DNA from: Symsagittifera roscoffensis
Lineage: Eukaryota; Xenacoelomorpha; Acoela; Convolutidae
Assembly (NCBI RefSeq): GCF_963678635.1
Contig: NC_087065.1
Location: 45,481,919 to 45,545,918, forward strand
Length of the DNA stretch: 64,000 nucleotides
Direction: 5' to 3'
Shown here: positions 58,321 through 64,000 of the stretch, piece by piece
Layout: each line of letters starts with the position of its first letter
How positions within the stretch are numbered: position 1 is the first letter of the stretch
Notes under the pieces: generated by a model
What the model was told of the DNA's origin: nothing
Databases searched by the model: none
The model's input: only the letters and a program-made list of their open reading frames with translations
Position numbers and translations under genes: made by a program

Positions 58321-59411
58321 CCTCTCCTGTTCCTTAACTTACCAATGCTAGCTAGCTACCAAATCAACACATACTTACGTGTATTACGTATTAAGCGACT
58401 GACGTCGTGTTGTAGTGTGAACAAACTATTACGTAATACGAGTATTCTTACGCGTTTGTCTTACGTTACGTATGTTTACAATGTGCAACGTTCATTCTAA
58501 CGAAGTGCAGTAAACAGAATTAACAAAGTAGACTTTTCAACTACAATATTTTCGACAATTTTAATTTTAAAGCCATAATAGAGGTTTGGCTTTTAAAGAA
58601 GCCAGTTTAGAAAGGGATTATTTTCATTATAATCACAATCACAAACTGAAAGAGGCTGATGAAAACCTAGGTTGCATTTGCAAACTTTCTGCAGTGTACC
58701 AATTAGTTTTTTCTCAAATTTTCGTAGAAATAGCTCAAGTGATACATAAATCTCATTATCAATTACCAAATCAGCTGTTTTTTTTACAGACAAAAAACAA
58801 TAATGGTGGAGCAATTTTTTTTTATTTTTCAAAGTCATTTTTCGATGTTTCGAATTATTTTCAATCGGCCTAATCGACTCTCATTGTGTAGTATGTTGAA
58901 TTTTGTGCGTCAATCGTGTAGTAAATTACATAACATTGTGCCGTCGTATTACGTAATCGTAATCCAAAACAGAACGGTTATGTGAATGGACTGACGCGAT
59001 ATGTTGTGTTTATGGTGCGAGGTACAAATGCTGCAATTTGATTGGCCAGAATGAAAAAGTGGTCTTACCAACAAACGTAAATACCATTTTTTTCTTAATT
59101 TGTCTTTTTTACTCCGCGACTTTAAATCGGAAAAGAGCACGTTAAAGTTCTCCATTATTTTCCCTTAGTTATAAAATAAAATCGAAGTTACCGCCATCGG
59201 AACTTCAGCAGTAAACTGGTAAGTAAAATCTTTTGCAATGAAACACGACGAGAGCTGCGAAAACACCTTAATTAGTTGAGAGAGAGTTAGTTGGCCAAAA
59301 ATTTAATCACAATCCGCGAAATCAATGATCGTTCGGCGCCGACGGAAATGAGAGGCGGGCCCATTGTCGGAGACCGGTCTATTAGCATGTGCCCATTGCC
59401 ATAGCATGCCA
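58321..59411. other. spacer with repeated TTACGTAATACG palindromic words
   Basis: No gene is seen. TATTACGTA-type palindromes occur at about 58383, 58431 and 58947, perhaps the remains of an element. GATCGTTCGGCGCCGACG near 59327 is a short GC-rich dyad. Confidence 0.4.
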
Positions 59412-59419
59412 TATTGCCA

Positions 59420-59628
59420 GGCTCTTTTTACTCCCCCCCCCCCTTCCCACCTCACGCCAGTTTCAACTTATTAGTGTAACGAGTGGTTTTACGAGGTTGA
59501 GTATGAAGACCAAATATGTTTGTCGTGGCCTTATTAGTCGGTATGTAAATTTTCATAACAATTGGACAATGTGGTCAACAATTTATATGTAAAAATTTGC
59601 AGGTGGGGGGGGGGAAGGAAAAAGAGCC
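59420..59628 (-). mobile_element. GGCTCTTTTTCC MITE, reverse copy, perfect 8-bp target duplication
   Basis: The ends GGCTCTTTTTACTCCCC and GGAAGGAAAAAGAGCC are inverted repeats. The flanks TATTGCCA (59412-59419 and 59629-59636) are identical. Internal conserved blocks: CAATTGGACAATGTGGTC, AAACATATTTGG (reverse) and CCACTCGTTACAC (reverse). Confidence 0.92.
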
Positions 59629-59732
59629 TATTGCCAATGTAACAGAACGCAGCTGACTCGCTCGCTCTATAAGGTTTTGATTACCGAATATTGTCAGCCT
59701 AAAAAGTTAGCAGTTTGACGATTTCTACAATA

Positions 59733-60080
59733 CTATAGACTGGTCCCTAGAAAAAGCCACGGCTCTTTTTCCTTTCCCCCCCACCTGCAATTTTTTACAA
59801 GTAAAGTTATTGTTCACATTTTCCGATCATATGAAAACTGACATGCAGACTAATTAGAATGTGCCAAACACGTTTGGTCTCCTTATTTAATCTTGTAAAA
59901 CCACTCGTTACACCATAAAATTGATGGTCGTGGGAGGTGGGGGGAAAAAGGAAAAAGAGCCAAAGCCACTATGATAGACATATGCCAAAAGACATCACCA
60001 TGTAGTTCGCATGTAATAACTTAGAAGCTAAATTGTGTATAAATTATTCAAAAAGCTCGCGAAATATGTTTGAATTAGAT
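59733..60080 (+). mobile_element. GGTACTACTATG-family MITE, partial, host of another MITE
   Basis: ACTATAGACTGGTCCCTAGA, AAAGCCACTATGATAGACAT, CGCATGTAATAACTTAGAAG, AATTGTGTATAAATTATTC and CGCGAAATATGTTTGA follow the order seen in 61775-62469. The element at 59761-59961 interrupts it. Confidence 0.7.
59761..59961 (+). mobile_element. GGCTCTTTTTCC MITE, perfect 8-bp target duplication
   Basis: The ends GGCTCTTTTTCCTTTCC and GGAAAAAGAGCC flank the family body. The flanks AAAGCCAC (59753-59760 and 59962-59969) are identical. It is inserted in an older GGTACTACTATG-family element. Confidence 0.92.
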
Positions 60081-60115
60081 GGTTCTTTTTCTTTGAATTA
60101 GATGGTTTGAATCAG

Positions 60116-60685
60116 GGTTCTTTTTCGTTTCCCCCCACCCAGGGGCGGATCTAGGATTTTCTCGAGGGTCGGATTTTCAAAAAAATTTCGAAAATTTTGT
60201 CGACCTTTTTTTTTAGGGTCCGACCCAATTGATTTTTTGAGCTCTCCCTAAGCATTGTTTAGTCCCTGTTGTGGCCAAAATTTCTGCGCCGCAGGCAAAA
60301 TTTTGAAAAACCAGGCCAAAAAGGTGTTTTTAGGCACTTTTTGAAAAAATTTGACCAAAAAATCGCGTTTTTCGGCGCGCGCTCCCCCCTCAGAATTAGT
60401 ACATATTGGCGCCATAGGCGCCTTTAGAAAAATTTCAGGGTCGGTCGGCCAAAAATGGATTTCTTAATAAGTACCAAAGGGATTCTTTGGGTCGGCAGGG
60501 GGTCGAATCCCTGAGAGGCGGGGCGTCCGCCCCCCTCAATCCGCCCCTGCCCCCACCTCACATAAGCATATCAATTTTACGGAGTAACGATGGGTTGTTT
60601 TACAAGGTTAAACATGAAGACCAAAAATTTTCGAATGGCCTACTTAGTTCGCATGCCAATTTTAGTAACATTCGGAAAAAGAACC
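60116..60685 (+). mobile_element. GGCTCTTTTTCC-type MITE split by a hAT-like MITE
   Basis: The ends GGTTCTTTTTCGTTTCCCC and GGAAAAAGAACC with body blocks AGGTTAAACATGAAGACCAA and TTAGTTCGCATGCC belong to the same family with altered termini. The target duplication is not clear (TGAATCAG against CTTTTCAG). The hAT-like insertion occupies 60140-60549. Confidence 0.75.
60140..60549 (+). mobile_element. complete hAT-like MITE, perfect 8-bp target duplication
   Basis: The inverted ends CAGGGGCGGATCTAGG and AATCCGCCCCTG, 410 bp long, flanked by CCCCCACC on both sides (60132-60139 and 60550-60557). CAG..CTG ends with 8-bp duplications are typical of hAT elements. It is the reference copy for the fragments at 17329, 35521 and 58145. 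It inserted into another MITE. Confidence 0.95.
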
Positions 60686-60749
60686 CTTTTCAGATTCAAA
60701 AGGGTCGTACCCACAGAACCGCATTCCCGGATAGCCGAAAAGAAAACGG

Positions 60750-60913
60750 AAACACTTTTTCCTCCCCCCCCCCACCTGCAAATTTTTATACTTATGTTAC
60801 TGTTCACTTTGTCCGATTGTCGTGAAAACTGACATGCAGACTAATTAGGCCAATAACAAGCATATTTGGTCTTCATAATTAACCTTGTAAAACCACTCGT
60901 TAGACCATAAAAT
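60750..60913 (+). mobile_element. GGCTCTTTTTCC MITE, truncated
   Basis: Starts near GGAAACACTTTTTCC, contains CACCTGCAAATTTTTATAC, GTGAAAACTGACATGCAGAC and ACCACTCGTTAGACCATAAA, then is cut by the next copy. Confidence 0.7.
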
Positions 60914-61081
60914 GGCTCTTTTTCCTTTTCCCCCCACCTCCCTCGACCATCAATTTTATGGTGCAACGAGTGGTTAGCACATCCTAATTAGTCCGCATAT
61001 CAGTTTTCATAATGATCGGACAATGTGAACAGTAACTTAACTAGTAAAAAAAATGCAGGTGGGGGGGAAGGAAAAAGAGCC
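60914..61081 (-). mobile_element. GGCTCTTTTTCC MITE
   Basis: Ends GGCTCTTTTTCCTTTTCCCC and GGAAGGAAAAAGAGCC. No matching flanks, because it lies against the truncated copy; an exchange between two copies is likely. Confidence 0.8.
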
Positions 61082-61221
61082 AAATTATGCATAAAACACT
61101 TTGTTTCTTTGGTAATATTGACAATTACTAAACTTAATATACCGATTAGCTTATGAAATTGTTATTTCTGTTTTTCTGCTCTTGGACCTATTCTGCTCTT
61201 AGACCGCTGAAGTCCCATTTG

Positions 61222-61415
61222 GGCTCTTTTTCCTTTTCCCCCCACCTGCAATTTTTTACATGTAAATTTATTGACTACATTGTCCGATTGTTATGAAAAT
61301 TTACATACAGACCAGTAAGGCCACGACAAACATATTTGGTCTTCATACTCAACCTCGTTACACTAATAAGTTGAAACTGGCGTGAGGTGGGGGGGGGGGG
61401 AAAGGAAAAAGAGCC
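61222..61415 (+). mobile_element. GGCTCTTTTTCC MITE, perfect 8-bp target duplication
   Basis: Ends GGCTCTTTTTCCTTTTCCCC and GGAAAGGAAAAAGAGCC-type repeats. The flanks CCCATTTG (61214-61221 and 61416-61423) are identical. Just upstream (61150-61206) is a fragment of the GGGTC..GAGCAGAAAA element complete at 63592-63832. Confidence 0.92.
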
Positions 61416-61720
61416 CCCATTTGCACCATGATTCTTTTGTACCATAATGAAAACTCGGTCCTATTTGTACCAAAATAGTTCAACTCGCTTTCTGATTGGT
61501 TGAATTATGAGCCAACGAATTATTAATTCAATTTTCTATTGTTCTAACAACGTAAGATAAACCAGCAGAATAGTGAACGCCTCAGTCGCGCTTACGTGTT
61601 GTGAGCTTGCGAACATAGGGTAAGAATCAATCCGAAAATAAGAGCGGTTATCGCCGCCAAGCGACGACGCGTGCCCACTGGCGACCTTTAACCAAGAGCT
61701 TAAAATAGTCGGCTTAGTAT
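61416..61720. repeat. interspersed repeat, second copy of 3028-3360
   Basis: TTGTACCAAAATAGTTCAAC, CAGCAGAATAGTGAACGCC, CAGTCGCGCTTACGTGTTG and GAGCTTGCGAAC match the first copy in order. The GC-rich minisatellite is not expanded here. Confidence 0.6.
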
Positions 61721-61774
61721 TCATTTGACCAATTGAATATTTTTTGATACAAAAGCGATTGGTTTTAATGATTA

Positions 61775-62469
61775 GGTACTACTATGATAGAGTGGTCCCT
61801 CGAAAAAGCAACTATGATAGACAGGTCCCGCATGCATTTCGCATGTTATAATTTTGAAGACTAATTTGTGTAGAAATCATTCTTTTCAAAAATCTTGCAA
61901 AATATGTTCAGCCAGAAACTTTTCGGCTCTTTTTCCTTCCCCCCCCCACCTGCAAATTTTTACATGTAAATTTATTGACCACATCGTCCGATTGTTATGA
62001 AAATTTACATACAGACTAATAAGGCCACGACAAACATATTTGGTCTTCATACTCAACCTCGTAAAACCACTCGTTACACTAATAAGTTGAAACTGGCGTG
62101 AGGTGGGGGGGGGGGGGGGGGGGGGAAAGGAAAAAGAGCCAACTTTTCAGATTGAAAATTGTAATCACTATTGTTTGTATATCGAAATTTGCTCGCTTTA
62201 CTTTATTTTACGGTTTAACAACCATATAATTGGGTTGAGTTATTCATCATCAAAACCCACTATTGGCGGTTTTTTTTTTAAATTTTCAACCTTAAAATGG
62301 TGAGGTGGAGGTTTTAAGAGGTAACAAAACATGAAATTTGTTTGAAAATATACTGCGACTTTTTTCTGAAAGGCGGCGTAATCATAATTATTAAAAGATA
62401 TGAGAGCTCTAGGTGTCGTATTCTCAAGGGACCTGGTTATTTTCAAGGGACCACTATCATAGTAGTACC
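61775..62469 (+). mobile_element. GGTACTACTATG MITE, copy 1, carrying a nested MITE
   Basis: The ends GGTACTACTATGATAGAGTG and CACTATCATAGTAGTACC are inverted repeats. The flanks AATGATTA and AATTATTA differ at one of eight. Without the nested element (61925-62140 plus its 8-bp duplication) it is 471 bp. Its mirror copy lies 143 bp away. Confidence 0.9.
61925..62140 (+). mobile_element. GGCTCTTTTTCC MITE nested in the GGTACTACTATG element
   Basis: Ends GGCTCTTTTTCCTTCCCC and GGAAAGGAAAAAGAGCC-type, with a G23 tract near 62103-62125. The flanks AACTTTTC (61917-61924 and 62141-62148) are identical; the mirror copy at 62613-63080 has a single uninterrupted GAAAAGTTT there and serves as the empty site. 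Confidence 0.95.
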
Positions 62470-62612
62470 AATTATTATTCGTGGCACCTGATTTCGTGAG
62501 GAACCTTGTTTTTTTTATTTGCAACACACCTAAAGACAATGTCTTTTATATCATAATTTCTATAATTTTTGCCATTTTTCTTGTTCGGGGGGGGGGGGGG
62601 GGGAGAACAGAA

Positions 62613-63080
62613 GGTACTACTATGATAGAGTGGTCCCTTAAAAATAACCAGGTCCCTTGAGAATAAGACACCTAGAGCTCTCAAATCGTTTAATAATTAT
62701 AATTACGCCTTTCAGAAAGATGTCGCAGTATATTTTCAAACAAATTTTTTGTTTAGTTACCTGTTAAAACCTCCCCCTCATCATTTTAAGGTTGAAAATT
62801 GAAAAAAAACCGCCAATAGTAGGTTTTGATGACAAATAAGTCAACCCAATTATATGGTTGTTAAACCGTAAAATAAAGTAAAGCGAGCAAATTTCAATAT
62901 ATAAACAATAGTGATTACAATTTTCAATCTGAAAAGTTTCTGGCGGAACATATTTAGCAAGATTTCTGAAATGAATAATTTATACACAAATTAGTTTTCA
63001 AAATTATAACATGCGAAATGCATGCGGGACCTGTCTATCATAGTTGCTTTTTCGAGGGAACACTCTATCATAGTAGTACC
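62613..63080 (-). mobile_element. GGTACTACTATG MITE, copy 2, inverted, perfect 8-bp target duplication
   Basis: 468 bp, opposite orientation to copy 1. The flanks GAACAGAA (62605-62612 and 63081-63088) are identical, so it inserted independently and is not half of one palindrome. The 143-bp interval (62470-62612) holds a G18 tract. Confidence 0.93.
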
Positions 63081-63141
63081 GAACAGAAAACGAGCTTGAC
63101 AACAAAATGTAATTCGTGAAGTGAATTACTAAGACCGATTA

Positions 63142-63392
63142 GGCGTGCCGAACATCAAGCCGACTAAACTTCAACTCGAATCGGTTTTCAGATTCTGCAA
63201 TGAAAAATGCGGCTGATCTAACTATCTGACGCCACTCTTAACCGCTGCATTGTCTTGAAGAACGCTTAATATTAACTAAACTTGCCTGAAGTTTTGAAAA
63301 CAAACATTTTACTTAAAAAAATGTAACCTTTTGAGGTGCGTGTAAAATTTAAGTTTCGGCTAGAAGTCCCGTCGAGCTGTTGTCCCAGACCC
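63142..63392. mobile_element. MITE of the GGGTC/CTTCAAGCCGAA family, internally shortened
   Basis: Left GGCGTGCCGAACATCAAGCC, right TTTCGGCTAGAAGTCCCGTC then TGTCCCAGACCC. About 200 bp shorter than the copy at 25467-25922. No clear target duplication. Confidence 0.6.
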
Positions 63393-63591
63393 ATCAATGA
63401 ATTTGCCCTAATTCATTTTGAAGCGATTTGTAGTATGGGATAACTCGTCTCGCGTTAATAACACGCGCGTTACTCTTTCAGAATCAAGTATAAAACCAGC
63501 ACGAGTTAGTTGTGTAAGGTTAATATAATGGTGTGAGAACTCGGCGGGTTTCACCAGGATTCATGAATCGGTAGTGAGATAATGAGCAGTA

Positions 63592-63832
63592 GGGTCTAAG
63601 AGCAGAAAACCCGACAAGTTTTGATTTATACGGACTAATCGAAAATTTTTTTTTAAGAATCGTCAAAGCTACTAAGGAAATTAATAATTTATACATTAAA
63701 GTTTTAATGTTTATAAAATTACTCATTTTATGTATAATCTATTCATTCTGGGTATTATAGACAATACTAAAGCTTGTTTTACCGATAAGTTTACAAAAGT
63801 TAAAAATTGTCTGTTTTTCTGCTCTTGGACCC
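63592..63832. mobile_element. MITE with GGGTCTAAGAGCAGAAAA ends
   Basis: The left end GGGTCTAAGAGCAGAAAA is matched at the right by TTTTTCTGCTCTTGGACCC. No obvious target duplication. A partial copy lies at about 61150-61206. Confidence 0.7.
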
Positions 63833-63908
63833 GTTCTGTTCACTTTTCTGCGTACTGCTCCGTCTCCCTCTAGATCGATCCCTCGAGAAAATTGGACTGA
63901 AAAAAAAA

Positions 63909-64000
63909 CAAGATTGCTCGTATCCGAGCACAACCCTGAACGTTTCGACTGCCCTTTAACTGGTCTCGAATGAGTTTTGGCAACTGAATTATTCACGATT
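63909..64000 (-). mobile_element. Helentron-like element, 3' end, runs off the window
   Basis: CAAGATTGCTCGTATCCGAG, ACCCTGAACGTTTCGACTGC and CCTTTAACTGG are the 3'-terminal part of the family in minus orientation, preceded by a poly-A stretch. Confidence 0.75.

Overview
This is AT-rich, intron-bearing animal DNA. The evidence is GT-AG introns with matching phases, LITAF-domain and Shisa-like membrane proteins, a CR1/jockey-type LINE, tRNA-derived SINEs and many MITEs. I cannot name the species. Nothing looks bacterial or viral except decayed retroelement remains. One 200-base run of N (1510-1709) is an assembly gap.

Layout. 1-3.4 kb: repeats only. 4-9.6 kb: a decayed Ty3/Gypsy-like element whose gag and pol remains are separated by a frameshifted LINE. 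10-15 kb: SINE, G-rich repeat and a head-to-tail pair of rolling-circle (Helentron-like) elements. 17.0-18.6 kb, minus strand: a three-exon gene for a small single-pass membrane protein with a signal peptide, six luminal cysteines and a cytosolic PPPY motif (Shisa/WBP1/VOPP1 type). Its PY-motif exon lies in a 715-bp tandem duplication. 24-50.3 kb: five divergent LITAF-domain genes, four on plus (23954-28656, 35179-37484, 46737-48299, 49365-50282) and one on minus (42767-43190, 5' end unresolved). I rebuilt exon junctions by hand from splice sites and phase. 50.5-57 kb: AT-rich spacer and a 606-616-bp tandem array split by a Helentron-like insertion. 57.8-64 kb: a dense, nested graveyard of MITEs.

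How the genes may work together (inference). LITAF-domain proteins sit on the cytosolic face of endosomal membranes through a zinc-binding hydrophobic hairpin. Mammalian LITAF recruits NEDD4-type ligases by PPxY and TSG101 by PSAP. Here the gene at 49365-50282 carries PSAP, and the Shisa-like neighbour carries PPPY on a transmembrane adaptor. The cluster may therefore be a locally expanded set of endosomal sorting adaptors with diversified disordered N-terminal tails and near-constant C-terminal anchors.

Mobile DNA dominates the rest. Two signals stand out. One is a ~530-bp non-autonomous element with asymmetric terminal inverted repeats and a 3' hairpin, found three times as head-to-tail pairs joined by the same two-base spacer. 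The other is several unrelated-looking MITE families that all begin with GG and make 8-9-bp target duplications.
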